A stretch of DNA of 64,000 bases from Bin75 sp965212135 (GCA_965212135.1 OZ243044.1:620001-684000), one strand, 5' to 3'. Counted from the stretch's first letter, positions 54,254 to 63,781 are shown. Notes: generated by a model not told the origin, from the sequence alone. A program made the numbers and translations.

Positions 54254-55776
54254 TTGATACCTTAAAAGCCAAACTCCTGGACATTCAACACATCAAAGGC
54301 GCCGCGGCCCTGCTGTCCTGGGACCAGGAAACCCAGATGCCGGCCGGCGGCGGTCAAGCCCGCGCCGAGCAGCTTGCCACGTTGCAGACACTCGCCCACG
54401 ACAAATTTGTGGCCGCCGAAATCGAAGATCTCCTGTTGCACTTCATTGAACCGGCAACCGGATTGGCAACCAACAAGAGCGCGGAGTTGGACGACGCATC
54501 CAAAGCCCTGCTTCGGGAAACCTGGCGCGACTTCAGCAAAGCCAAACAACTCCCATCCGATTTTGTGACTCGCCTAGAGCGCACCTGTTCCCTGGCCCAG
54601 CAAGCCTGGGCCGAGGCGCGCCGGCAGGATGACTTTGCGCAATTTCTTCCCCACCTTCGGACGATCGTCGCCTTGAAATGTGAAGAGATTGACCACAGGG
54701 GCCACACCGGGTCCCCCTACGACGCGCTGCTGGACACCTACGAGCCCGGGGCGACCGTCGCCCAACTGCAGCCGATGTTTGCCGCCCTTCGTGACGGACT
54801 GGTTGCGCTGTTGCAACACGTCCGAGCATCCCCATCGCCGCCTGACGACCGAATGCTACTTCAATCCTACGATCACACCCGGCAGGTCGAGTTCGGCACA
54901 CTGGTTCTGCGCACAATGGGGTACGACTTCAACCGGGGACGGTTGGATCTCTCGGCCCACCCCTTCACCACATCCTTCCATCCCACCGACGTCCGCGTGA
55001 CGACTCGCGTATTCGAAAACGATTTCTCCTCCTGCCTGCTGAGCTGCATTCACGAGGGCGGGCATGGCCTCTATGAACAAGGCCTGCCCCGCGAGCAGTA
55101 CGGCACCCCATTGTGCGAGCCTCTTTCTCACGGCATTCACGAAAGCCAATCACGGTTATGGGAAAACTGCGTGGGGCGTTCCAAAGCGTTTTGGACCTAT
55201 TTTTTCCCTCTGCTGCAACAACGCTTTCCCGCACAGCTCGAGTCGCGGTCCCTGGACGACTTTTATGCCGCCATGAATACGGTGCGCCCCTCGCTGATTC
55301 GGGTGGATGCGGATGAAGTCACGTACAATCTGCACATTATGGTGCGTTTTGACATTGAGCGGGCCTTGCTTGAACAACGGGTCGCGGTCGAAGATCTGCC
55401 GGCTCTGTGGCGGGAGACCATGCGGGACTATCTTGGGATGGCCCCCGAACGAGACGCCGAGGGTGTGCTGCAAGACGTCCATTGGTCGCTTGGGGCGTTT
55501 GGGTATTTTCCCACGTATGCTCTGGGCAACCTCTACGCCTCAATGTTTTTTCAGCAGGCCAGTCGTGACGTCCCGACGCTGGAAGCTGACATCCAACGGG
55601 GGCAGATGCTTTCGCTCCGTGCCTGGCTCAACCGGCATATCCATCAACATGGACGTCGCTATTCATCCGCCGAACTTCTTCACCGCATCACCGGACAGAC
55701 GCTAAGCGTTGAGCCGTTTTTATCGTACCTCCAGACCAAAATCGGTGGCATTTACGGCTTCACCGCTTCGCCGTGA
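54232..55776 (+). CDS. Carboxypeptidase Taq (M32 metallocarboxypeptidase)
   Basis: This is a 514-residue protein. CIHEGGHGLYEQGLP holds the HExxH zinc site. GIHESQSRLWENCVGRSKAFW and RVDADEVTYNLHIMVRFDIE are signature blocks of M32. It trims C-terminal residues from peptides in the cytoplasm. ATG 54232 (MPRPAHALDTLKAKL) matches the family start; the frame is open to 54100. The Shine-Dalgarno is weak (AAGAGA). Confidence 0.93.
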   Translation: MPRPAHALDTLKAKLLDIQHIKGAAALLSWDQETQMPAGGGQARAEQLATLQTLAHDKFVAAEIEDLLLHFIEPATGLATNKSAELDDASKALLRETWRDFSKAKQLPSDFVTRLERTCSLAQQAWAEARRQDDFAQFLPHLRTIVALKCEEIDHRGHTGSPYDALLDTYEPGATVAQLQPMFAALRDGLVALLQHVRASPSPPDDRMLLQSYDHTRQVEFGTLVLRTMGYDFNRGRLDLSAHPFTTSFHPTDVRVTTRVFENDFSSCLLSCIHEGGHGLYEQGLPREQYGTPLCEPLSHGIHESQSRLWENCVGRSKAFWTYFFPLLQQRFPAQLESRSLDDFYAAMNTVRPSLIRVDADEVTYNLHIMVRFDIERALLEQRVAVEDLPALWRETMRDYLGMAPERDAEGVLQDVHWSLGAFGYFPTYALGNLYASMFFQQASRDVPTLEADIQRGQMLSLRAWLNRHIHQHGRRYSSAELLHRITGQTLSVEPFLSYLQTKIGGIYGFTASP

Positions 55777-55799
55777 CGCGGTCGGTCGCACTTATCGCG

Positions 55800-55829
55800 T
55801 TGACGTTGAATCAAACAGTTATGTATAAG
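55800..55829 (+). promoter_or_regulatory. Promoter of the ComEA-like gene
   Basis: TTGACG and TATAAG are separated by 18 bases, about 100 bases upstream of the ComEA-like start. TG lies directly before the -10. Confidence 0.5.
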
Positions 55830-55927
55830 TTTCCTGTTCGTCGTTTTCGGCATGGGATATGCCTGAAGCGAAAGTGTCGTTGTTGGGTTTTTTACAATCA
55901 CTTACCATTGCTCAAGGGAGGGTTATC

Positions 55928-56311
55928 ATGAAACGTTTTCAACCACTCACGCGGTCTTACGTGGCACTCGGCATACTCACGCTGACGCTCCTCGCCGGTT
56001 TTTCCAGCGTGACGTTCGCGGATGATGCGATGAACAAGGACATGGCCAAGGATGCAATGATGGACATGGATAAGATGATGAGCGAGGGCATGATCAACAT
56101 CAATACCGCCACCGCAAAACAGTTGGAAACATTGCCTGGGATTGGCAAGGAGTTGGCAAGGCGGATCGTTGGCTACCGAACCGACAATGGCGATTTCAAA
56201 GGCGTGCAGGAATTAGTGAAGGTCAAAGGCATTGGGAAGGAGACCCTGGCGAAGATGGAGGAACGCTTGACGACAGGGACCGACACCGAAGAAACACATA
56301 TGCCCAAGTAG
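55928..56311 (+). CDS. Secreted ComEA-like helix-hairpin-helix protein
   Basis: This is a 127-residue protein. AGGGAGGG precedes ATG 55928; the frame is open to 55859. A signal peptide (LGILTLTLLAGFSSVTFA) is followed by a Met/Asp/Lys-rich linker and then ININTATAKQLETLPGIGKEL with VKVKGIGKETLAKMEE, the two HhH motifs of ComEA. ComEA proteins bind incoming DNA in the periplasm during transformation. No other competence gene is nearby, so that role is not established here. Confidence 0.8.
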   Translation: MKRFQPLTRSYVALGILTLTLLAGFSSVTFADDAMNKDMAKDAMMDMDKMMSEGMININTATAKQLETLPGIGKELARRIVGYRTDNGDFKGVQELVKVKGIGKETLAKMEERLTTGTDTEETHMPK

Positions 56312-56568
56312 AAGGACAGGATCCTGTTCTTCTTCCACCTGGACTTGGATAACATGACAGGTAGTGCAAACGAGGTCACGCCACGATGGTTCGGCGGAGT
56401 CGGGTCGGTATGATTCGGCTCCGCCCCTCTTCACGTCTCCCCGGACGCTCTCCGGTCTCCCTCCATTGACAGACTCCCGTTTTTCCTGCGCGGTCCCTGC
56501 GTCGCACTCAAGAGATGAGCCATGGATGAGGTGTGGCCTCTCGGTCGTCGTCACGAGAGATGAAGGAT

Positions 56569-57138
56569 TCAGGAACCAAGCGCCACGTTCAGCCTGGGGA
56601 CGGCGTGGGGAGGAACGGAAAATTCTCCGGTGACTTCAATGCGGGACGGGACAAGCATGATGGAGTGGAACGGAATGTCACGAACGCACAATTTTTCTTC
56701 GGGCCGGTCCACCACGCTGATTTCAACGTCCTCCACGGATTTCGTGATCTCACCCACATCCTGCGGCCCGTAGGTCCCCACGACGGATGCCAGGATTTCC
56801 AGAATCTGTTCGTTCGCCCCGCCTTCGGCCATCGCCTGTTCCGCTAGCAATGGGACACAGTTCTCCGCCCGGCCAACGACGTCAAAATTCTGCAACCGTT
56901 CTTTCTTGCGCAGCGCCAGCAAATCATTATCAAGGTCCTTGCTGAACGCCCCATAGGGAAACCGCATAAATTCGTAATGCAGCCCGCGCACGCCTTTACC
57001 GAGCATTTGCAATTCCGCCAGAAAGATCAACTGTTGCACCTTCACGTCGCTGACCATGGACCAGGCGCGTTCCTGGACCATATGCAGCGCATAGACCAGC
57101 AGCGTCCGATCAATTGTGATGTCGTGAGGGGTTCGCAT
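56569..57138 (-). CDS. Panacea/DUF4065-like protein
   Basis: This is a 189-residue protein from ATG 57138. VQQLIFLAELQMLGKGVRGL, YEFMRFPYGAFSKDLDNDLLAL and KERLQNFDVV resemble the Panacea (DUF4065, SocA-like) fold, which appears in antitoxins and phage proteins. No partner toxin is evident beside it. The gap before it (56312-56568) shows nothing. Function is not assigned; a chromosomal protein of the same fold is equally possible. Confidence 0.55.
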   Translation of the reverse strand: MRTPHDITIDRTLLVYALHMVQERAWSMVSDVKVQQLIFLAELQMLGKGVRGLHYEFMRFPYGAFSKDLDNDLLALRKKERLQNFDVVGRAENCVPLLAEQAMAEGGANEQILEILASVVGTYGPQDVGEITKSVEDVEISVVDRPEEKLCVRDIPFHSIMLVPSRIEVTGEFSVPPHAVPRLNVALGS

Positions 57139-57285
57139 GACGGCGTGTCGCGTCCTTCTGCCGAAGCAATGGGAGGGCAATCCTAACGAGCCGCCGGACG
57201 AAGCGTCAACGCACAGGCGAATGCAACGGACGTCTTTCTCTCACGATGGCGTTCGGCACGCTCATACCCGACACGGGATTCCCGC

Positions 57286-57314
57286 TTGACCCTTCGCCGC
57301 ATTTCGGTTTTAAT
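57286..57314 (+). promoter_or_regulatory. Promoter upstream of fur
   Basis: TTGACC (57286-57291) and TTTAAT (57309-57314) are separated by 17 bases, about 30 bases before the fur start. No Fur box was seen overlapping it. Confidence 0.5.
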
Positions 57315-57346
57315 AAGGCTCCTCCGGGCATGGAAATGCGTCTTGT

Positions 57347-57835
57347 ATGACAAAATCCGCCAAAGAACTTGAGATTCTCAAACAACACCTTTCGAAAAAC
57401 AGTCTCAAGCTGACCCGCCAACGTGAAAATATCCTCACGACCTTTTTGAAAATGGAACACGTGACGGCCGAACAGTTGTATCGGCTACTTTCAAAAAAGG
57501 ACCCCCATATCGGCCTTGCCACCGTGTACCGCACCCTGAAACTCCTGTGCGAGACCGGCCTCGCGCAAGAGCAGCATTTTGGCGCTCAAACGCAGTTCGA
57601 CAATGTGGCCCACAAAGGGCATCACGATCACCTCATCTGCACGAGTTGCGAGAAAATCATAGAGTTCGAGAATTGCCAAATTGAAGCCTTGCAGGAAGAA
57701 GTCGCGAGAAAGAACGGGTTTACGATTCGCACCCATAAGCTGGAGCTGTATGGCACTCCTGTGCAGTTGCCCACCGGTGAATGCAAGAATTGCGGACAGG
57801 ATTTGGCCGGCAATGCCAGGAGCTCGCACCGGTGA
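57347..57835 (+). CDS. fur: Ferric uptake regulator family repressor
   Basis: This is a 162-residue protein. A winged helix (LKLTRQRENILTTFLKMEHV and IGLATVYRTLKLL) is followed by HKGHHDHLICTSC, the metal-binding core, and the C-terminal CKNCG structural zinc pair. It represses iron uptake genes when iron is bound. Its stop overlaps the GTG of the iron-binding protein gene (GTGA), so regulator and transporter are co-expressed. PerR or Zur identity is less likely given the FbpABC context. Confidence 0.92.
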   Translation: MTKSAKELEILKQHLSKNSLKLTRQRENILTTFLKMEHVTAEQLYRLLSKKDPHIGLATVYRTLKLLCETGLAQEQHFGAQTQFDNVAHKGHHDHLICTSCEKIIEFENCQIEALQEEVARKNGFTIRTHKLELYGTPVQLPTGECKNCGQDLAGNARSSHR

Positions 57836-58872
57836 GACAACGGCTTCGCACGCATCGCATGGGCATCCCGACGCCGGCGCTCGTTTTTTTAGCGGCGGCG
57901 ATCTTGGCGAGTTCGTCCGTCGGCCATGCCGAGGACCGGCTTGTCGTCTACTCGGGCCGGGCCGAACGGTTCATTCAACCGGTCATTGACGCCTTTGCGG
58001 CCGAATCAGGCATCCACGTGCAACTGTTGACCGCAGACAGCACGGCGTTGCTCAACCGGCTTCAGATTGAAGGCGTCCGCACGCCGGCCGACGTGCTGAT
58101 CACCAATGACGCCGGCACATTGGAACGCGCGCGTGAATTACGCTTGTTGCAGGCCGCCGCGCTCCCGGGCCTTGAGCAAACGATTCCCAGCCGATTCCGG
58201 GCGCCGGATAACAGTTGGATCGGCTTATCGGGCCGCATCTGGGTGGTCGTGTACAACACCACGATGGTCAAACCCGAGGCGCTGTCATCCATTCTGGATC
58301 TCGGCGACCCGGCATGGAAAGGGAAAGTCGCGATCCCCAGCGCGGGCAGCGTCTATTTACAGACCGGCGTTTCGGTCATTCGCGCGGTGAAGGGAGATGC
58401 GGCGACAACCCGGTTCCTCCGGGGCTTAAAGGAGAACGCCGGCTCATTCGTGTATGGGAAAAATCGGCAAATTGTGGCCGCCGTGGCGCGCGGCGACGTC
58501 GCCGTCGGCCTGGTCAATCATTACTATATCACCCGCCACCTGGCCACACAGCCCGATGCGCCCATTGCCCTGCGGCTCACCGATCAAGGGGATCGTGGCA
58601 TGGGCATTATTCTCAACGCCGCGGGGGTTGGCATCGTGGCGCACACCAGACGTCTTGCGCACGCACAGGCCCTGGTCCAATTTCTGATTGCTCCCGAAGG
58701 ACAGCGCCTGTTCGCGCACGCCAACAAAGAATACCCTCTGAATCCCCACGTGACCGCCGCGCCCGAACTGTTGCCGCTTCAGAGTTTTCAGATCGCAAGC
58801 GTCCCGTTAAGCCGCTTGGCCCGCCTTCGCGATCCCACGATGACCGTCATTGAAGACGTTGGACTCCGTTAA
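57832..58872 (+). CDS. Iron(III) ABC transporter substrate-binding protein
   Basis: This is a 346-residue protein. A signal peptide (RQRLRTHRMGIPTPALVFLA) leads to RLVVYSGRAERFIQPVIDAF, the type 2 periplasmic-binding fold. VNHYYITRHL carries the adjacent tyrosines that coordinate iron in FbpA/FutA proteins. GTG 57832 is coupled to the fur stop; ATG 57859 is an alternative. It delivers ferric iron to the next two gene products. Confidence 0.9.
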   Translation: MRQRLRTHRMGIPTPALVFLAAAILASSSVGHAEDRLVVYSGRAERFIQPVIDAFAAESGIHVQLLTADSTALLNRLQIEGVRTPADVLITNDAGTLERARELRLLQAAALPGLEQTIPSRFRAPDNSWIGLSGRIWVVVYNTTMVKPEALSSILDLGDPAWKGKVAIPSAGSVYLQTGVSVIRAVKGDAATTRFLRGLKENAGSFVYGKNRQIVAAVARGDVAVGLVNHYYITRHLATQPDAPIALRLTDQGDRGMGIILNAAGVGIVAHTRRLAHAQALVQFLIAPEGQRLFAHANKEYPLNPHVTAAPELLPLQSFQIASVPLSRLARLRDPTMTVIEDVGLR

Positions 58873-60469
58873 GCCCGCGCGCCCGCCGTCGGCGCCCCGT
58901 TTTCGTCCGCCCGCTCCGCTTGTCCTGCTTGGCTTCGGTCTGGCTCTGGCCCTTGTGCTGCCCTTGGCCTACGTGGTCGTTTCCGCCGCGACGGCAGACC
59001 TTGCGGTGTGGCGGAGACTCTGGACCACACGGATACCGGAACTGCTCCTGAACACGCTCTCCTTATCCGTCGGCGTCGCCGTCATTGACCTGCTGCTCGG
59101 CGTCTCGCTGGCATGGATACTGACCCGCTACACGTTTCCCGGATCCAGAACGTGGGACTGGTTGCTGATTTTACCGCTGTCCATCCCCTCCTATGTGCTG
59201 GCCTATACCTATACCCACCTGTTACAGCGAGGCGGAACGCTGGAACACATCTGGCAACGCGTCGCCGGGCCGGAGGCCGCCCTGTTTTCACCGTTCAGCT
59301 TCATGGGCGTTGTGCTTATTCTCGCCCTGAATACCTTCCCTTTTGTGTATCTGCTGGCCAGGTCGGCGTTAAAAAATTGCAACGTCTCCTTTGAAGAAGT
59401 CGCCCGCGCGTCCGGAGCCGGTCCATGGACCACGTTCTTCCGCGTGTCGCTTCCGTTAATCCGTCCGTCACTGATCGCCGGACTCTTTTTGGCGATTCTC
59501 TACGTCGCGTCGGATTTTGGCGCGGTGTCTCTGTTGCGTTTTCAGACCTTTACCTATGCGGTGTATCAGCAAATGACCGGGCGATTCGACAACGCCGCGG
59601 CCGCCTGCCTGAGCCTGGTGTTAGTCGCCTGCGCATTTGTCTTTCTCGTTGGCGAACGCCGTTTCCGGCAGCGGAGCCGGTTTTACCAGACCACCGGCCG
59701 GTATCAACAGCCCGTGCCTCAACCCTGCAGCCCCCTGACAGCCGTGCTGGCCACGGGGTATCTTCTTCTCGTATTCGGGGCCGCATTCGGCATACCGGGG
59801 TTTCTGCTCATCCAATGGACGGCCGAAGCCGTGGCGGCCGGCGATCTATCCGGGGCATTCGTCGGATACGTGTGGAACAGTCTCTCGCTCGCAGGTCTCA
59901 CGGCTACCGCGGCCATCGTCTGCGGCATTCCCCTCGCGTATGTCGCGACCCGCCACCGGACATGGGCCGGCACCATGTGCGTGCAAGGGGCGTATGTCGG
60001 GTACATCCTCCCGGGACCGGTCGCCGCGCTGGCCGTCCTGGTCTTTGTCACGCACATGATTCCACAACTGCACGGCACGATTCTCGTCTTGCTGCTGGCC
60101 TATCTGGTGCATCTGCTCCCCGTCGCGCTGCAAGGCATGGAATCCACTCTGCAGCGGCTCACCCCGAATCTGGAAGAAGCGGCGCGCAGTCTTGGCGCTC
60201 GACCCGTTCGAACCTTTGTGTCCGTGACCCTGCCGCTGGTGCGAGGAGGATTTCTTGGCGCCTGGATTCTGGTCTTTGTCCAATGCATGAAGGAATTGCC
60301 GGCGTCACTCTTGCTGCGTCCCGTGGGGTTCGATACACTCGCCGTCAGAATCTGGCTTGAAGCCAGCGAGGAGTTGTATCAATTCGCGGCCCCTCCGGCT
60401 TTGCTGATCGTGATCATCACCATTCCGGTCGTGTTGCTCTTAATGCGAACAGACCGGCGCCCGGCGTAG
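58850..60469 (+). CDS. Iron(III) ABC transporter permease (FbpB-like)
   Basis: This is a 539-residue protein with about 12 membrane helices in two halves, each with an EAA loop for the ATPase: VSFEEVARASGAGPW and TPNLEEAARSLGARPVRTF. This double-domain layout is typical of FbpB. It starts with TTG at 58850 or 58859, overlapping the binding-protein gene by 14-23 bases, so translation is coupled. Confidence 0.9.
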   Translation: MKTLDSVKPARPPSAPRFRPPAPLVLLGFGLALALVLPLAYVVVSAATADLAVWRRLWTTRIPELLLNTLSLSVGVAVIDLLLGVSLAWILTRYTFPGSRTWDWLLILPLSIPSYVLAYTYTHLLQRGGTLEHIWQRVAGPEAALFSPFSFMGVVLILALNTFPFVYLLARSALKNCNVSFEEVARASGAGPWTTFFRVSLPLIRPSLIAGLFLAILYVASDFGAVSLLRFQTFTYAVYQQMTGRFDNAAAACLSLVLVACAFVFLVGERRFRQRSRFYQTTGRYQQPVPQPCSPLTAVLATGYLLLVFGAAFGIPGFLLIQWTAEAVAAGDLSGAFVGYVWNSLSLAGLTATAAIVCGIPLAYVATRHRTWAGTMCVQGAYVGYILPGPVAALAVLVFVTHMIPQLHGTILVLLLAYLVHLLPVALQGMESTLQRLTPNLEEAARSLGARPVRTFVSVTLPLVRGGFLGAWILVFVQCMKELPASLLLRPVGFDTLAVRIWLEASEELYQFAAPPALLIVIITIPVVLLLMRTDRRPA

Positions 60470-60543
60470 AGAGCCAACCGCGCGCGCCGGCCTATGCACG
60501 CTTCTCCGGCACACCCACGCGGCGCGGCTCTTCTCAAACACCT

Positions 60544-61620
60544 ATGACACAGCGGCCCCACCAGGACACCGCCATGGTTCTCGAATTGCAGAACGTTGCC
60601 TGCGCCTACGAAGCCGGATGCTTGGCCATCGAAGGCATTTCCTTGTCGGCACGGCAAGGCGACGTCATGGGTTTGTTAGGCCCGTCCGGGTGCGGGAAGA
60701 CCACAATCCTTCGGGCGATTGCGGGGTTTGAATCGGTTGTCTGCGGCGAGATCAGGCTCCATGGCGAACCCGTTGCGGCCGTTGACCGGCACGTCCCACC
60801 CGAACGACGGCGCGTCGGCATGGTCTTTCAGGATTACGCCCTCTTTCCTCACCTGACCGTCCGGGAAAACGTGGGATTCGGGGTGACGCACGGCCCGGCC
60901 CACGAACGGCGACGCCACATTGACGCCATGCTTGCGCTCACCGGACTTTCAGACCTGGCTCGGCGGTACCCTCATTCGCTGTCTGGCGGCCAGCAGCAAC
61001 GCGTGGCATTGGCGCGCGCGCTTGCCCCCCAACCGGTGCTGCTCCTGCTGGATGAGCCGTTCAGCAATCTGGACCCCGACACGACGTACCGCATGCGCAG
61101 GGAACTTCTGGCATTACTGAAAACAACCCAAACCACCGCCATTCTCGTGACGCATGACCATGAAGAGGCCTTGGGGATGGCTGATGCCGTGGCCGTCCTG
61201 CATCACGGACAACTCGAACAAGTCGCGTCACCCGAAACCGTTTACCATCTTCCGGCCTCGCCCTTTGTCGCGGAGTTTGTGGGGCAGGCCGATTTCATTC
61301 CCGGCACCATTCACGATGCCGTCGTCAGAACGCAACTCGGTGAATTTCCCGTCCCCCGGGACTATCGTGGCAGTCCGGACGTCGTGGTCATGATTCGACC
61401 GGATGACGTTGGGATTTGTGAAAACGGGAGCGGAGACGGCACTATTCAATCCAGGCAGTTTCGCGGTTCGGAGACGCTGTATGGCATCCGGCTCGCTTCC
61501 GGCACTCTCGTCCACAGCAGTGAATCTTCAACCCGGTTCCTGCCTCTCGACGCAAAAGTGGCCGTGCAAGTCAAAGCCACCCACACGATCGTCTTTGACA
61601 GAACCGTCATGCCGCGTTGA
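60544..61620 (+). CDS. Iron(III) ABC transporter ATP-binding protein (FbpC-like)
   Basis: This is a 358-residue protein. It has Walker A GPSGCGKTTIL, signature LSGGQQQRVALARAL, Walker B LLLDEPFSNLD and H loop VTHDHEEAL. A C-terminal TOBE-like domain of about 110 residues (VVMIRPDDVGI) may sense regulation. It completes a fur-fbpABC cluster. An internal ATG at 60574 (MVLELQNV) is an alternative start. Confidence 0.93.
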   Translation: MTQRPHQDTAMVLELQNVACAYEAGCLAIEGISLSARQGDVMGLLGPSGCGKTTILRAIAGFESVVCGEIRLHGEPVAAVDRHVPPERRRVGMVFQDYALFPHLTVRENVGFGVTHGPAHERRRHIDAMLALTGLSDLARRYPHSLSGGQQQRVALARALAPQPVLLLLDEPFSNLDPDTTYRMRRELLALLKTTQTTAILVTHDHEEALGMADAVAVLHHGQLEQVASPETVYHLPASPFVAEFVGQADFIPGTIHDAVVRTQLGEFPVPRDYRGSPDVVVMIRPDDVGICENGSGDGTIQSRQFRGSETLYGIRLASGTLVHSSESSTRFLPLDAKVAVQVKATHTIVFDRTVMPR

Positions 61621-61784
61621 CGGTTTGCTTGAAACAAACCTCTTGAAACGATGAACCGGCTCTATTCGCCATCGAAGACTCCAGCGTGTATAATAGAAAA
61701 ACGCGGCGGCGCCACGAATGATCGACATGGTGAACCGGCGCATCCATGACCGTCCCGACTGACCGTTCACAGGAGGACCCACAC

Positions 61785-62483
61785 ATGAAGACTCTCACCG
61801 CATCGTCCCTGTTTGCACCCGTTGCTCCGTTGTTCACTGTTTGCCTGCTGTTTCCCGCCATGGCGTTTACCGAACCCATCGGTTCCGCCGAACCATCGCC
61901 ATCCGAAGACTCCAGCTATACGCATGGTCGCATCGCCATGCAGGATGACGGCTCTGCTTCCGGGACGCCTCATCACGGCAAAATGGCTTCGGGAGACAGC
62001 GGCGCCCACCATGCCGCGCATACGTCGGGCCACGGCAAAGGGTACGCCAAAGGCCATGGCGACCGGGGGGCCGGTTCGCGGCATGCTCGCACCCATCAGA
62101 ATGCGGCGGCCTTCATGGACCATATTTTGAAATTTAAAGACGGGATGAACCTGACGGACAATCAGGCACAACAGCTTCGCGATCTCAAGACACAGTATCA
62201 GAAGAGTCGGATCACGATGAAGGCCGACGTGCAGTTAGCCAGTCTTGACCTGCATGAAGTCTTGAAAGACGATCAGGCCGGCCTTGCGGACATTGAAGCA
62301 CAATTGAACAACGTGCATGCCTTGAAGACGAAGCTGTATATGGCGTCAATCCAAGCCAAACGCCACGCCATGACCGTGCTTTCCGAAGAGCAACAATCGC
62401 GCATGAAACAAATTCACGAACGCATCAAGTCTCATGGCGGTCATGACACATACCGGAAACAAAACGCGCACAAACATGAATAG
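61785..62483 (+). CDS. Periplasmic Spy/CpxP-like protein, His-rich
   Basis: This is a 232-residue protein. AGGAGG supports ATG 61785; the frame is open to 61746. After the signal peptide comes a His/Gly-rich stretch (HHGKMASGDSGAHHAAHTSG), then a helical domain with LTDNQAQQLRDLKTQYQ and LSEEQQSRMKQIHE, the LTxxQ repeats of Spy/CpxP chaperones and heavy-metal sensors. The many His residues suggest metal binding. A TATAAT at 61689-61694 may be its -10. Confidence 0.8.
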   Translation: MKTLTASSLFAPVAPLFTVCLLFPAMAFTEPIGSAEPSPSEDSSYTHGRIAMQDDGSASGTPHHGKMASGDSGAHHAAHTSGHGKGYAKGHGDRGAGSRHARTHQNAAAFMDHILKFKDGMNLTDNQAQQLRDLKTQYQKSRITMKADVQLASLDLHEVLKDDQAGLADIEAQLNNVHALKTKLYMASIQAKRHAMTVLSEEQQSRMKQIHERIKSHGGHDTYRKQNAHKHE

Positions 62484-62513
62484 CGCGCACCGCCGATAAC
62501 GATCCTCGCCCGT

Positions 62514-63548
62514 TTACGGCCGCGACGTCATTCGTAGCCGGTCTTGCAATCCGGAAGACACGGACACGTTTCCATCCGGGCCGACAATCACGCCTTCGAC
62601 TCCGGGCAATCGCTCAATCAACGCCATGCCTTTTTCCGGGCCCATGACAAAAATTCCGGTATCCAGCCCGTCGGCGATCACACCGGTCCCGGCCACGATG
62701 GTCACACTCTGCACGAGACGGGACGGCCGCAGTGTTTGCGGATCAAGAATGTGATGATAGCGAACGCCGTCTTTCATGAAATATCGTTGATAATCGCCGG
62801 CCGTGGAAACGGCCGCGTCTTCAAGCGCCAATTGCCCAATCGTGATCCCGGTCGCGTGTCGGGGATGCTGAATGCCGAACACAAACCGTTGACCATCCGG
62901 CATGCGTCCAAAGGTTTTGATATCTCCGGAAATGGCGACCACGCCCGCCGAGGCGCCAGCTTCCCGCATCACGCGCGCCGCGAAATCAGCGGTATAGCCT
63001 TTGGCGATGCCGCCAACGTCCACCCGCATCCCGGAACGAGCCAGATATACCGTGCCGGAGGCTGTGTCTATGCGAATCCCGGAAAGTTCCACGAGAGGGC
63101 GCACGGCATCTAATGCTTCCCGGGTCGGAATACGCCCGTCACGACTGATATCCCAAGCCTTCACGGCCGGACCGATCGCCACGTTGAATCCACCATCGGT
63201 CATCTGTGCCGTTTCTAAAGACCGCTCCAGGAGTTCCAGTGTTTCCGGACCGACCCGGACGGGATGGCGGCCCGCCGCGGCATTAACCCGTGACAGCTCA
63301 CTGCCGGGAATCCACGTACTCAAGATTTCTTCCAATCGGTGAATCTCGGCAAACCCCTTTTGAACGGCATCGTGGGCAACCCGTTGGTCCGGAGCCACGG
63401 CGGTCAGAAAGACCAGGGTCCCCATATGCATTTGGCCGCGTTTCACCATATGGGACGATGAGCCGCATCCCACCAGCCCTAACGCCGCCACACAGGTGAA
63501 GACAGCCCCCAGGAAAATATGTGCCCCTGCCACAACCTGTTTCATCAT
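62514..63548 (-). CDS. apbE: FAD:protein FMN transferase ApbE (lipoprotein)
   Basis: This is a 344-residue protein. A lipoprotein signal ends in LVGCGSSS. HMGTLVFLTAVAPDQ, EEILSTWIPGSELSRVN, FNVAIGPAVKAW, VDVGGIAKGYTAD and HHILDPQTL are ApbE blocks. It attaches FMN covalently to proteins such as RnfG/NqrC from the periplasmic face. ATG 63548 is chosen for its signal peptide; the frame is open to 63653. Confidence 0.92.
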   Translation of the reverse strand: MMKQVVAGAHIFLGAVFTCVAALGLVGCGSSSHMVKRGQMHMGTLVFLTAVAPDQRVAHDAVQKGFAEIHRLEEILSTWIPGSELSRVNAAAGRHPVRVGPETLELLERSLETAQMTDGGFNVAIGPAVKAWDISRDGRIPTREALDAVRPLVELSGIRIDTASGTVYLARSGMRVDVGGIAKGYTADFAARVMREAGASAGVVAISGDIKTFGRMPDGQRFVFGIQHPRHATGITIGQLALEDAAVSTAGDYQRYFMKDGVRYHHILDPQTLRPSRLVQSVTIVAGTGVIADGLDTGIFVMGPEKGMALIERLPGVEGVIVGPDGNVSVSSGLQDRLRMTSRP

Positions 63549-63728
63549 GTTTTTCGTTGGCGGATGACCGAAAACAAAGCCAATCCGCCTCGTCGAATGC
63601 CGAGAAAAAAGGCCTGTCTTCCTTGAAAAATAGACGGACGACAACATCTTCATATAGCCGATCTCGGCCTTGATTATTTCCAGAATAGCAACCGCTTACC
63701 CCTCTGTTTTACATTGTCAAAACAGGAC

Positions 63729-63757
63729 TTGACAGCACGAACGTGCTTCTATATTAT
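63729..63757 (+). promoter_or_regulatory. Strong sigma-70 promoter at the right edge
   Basis: TTGACA (63729-63734), a 17-base spacer and TATTAT (63752-63757) make a near-consensus promoter. The spacer begins with a perfect inverted repeat GCACGAACGTGC (63735-63746), a possible operator. A Fur box lies 24 bases downstream. Confidence 0.7.
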
Positions 63758-63781
63758 TCCGATTCTCAAAATCATATTAAA

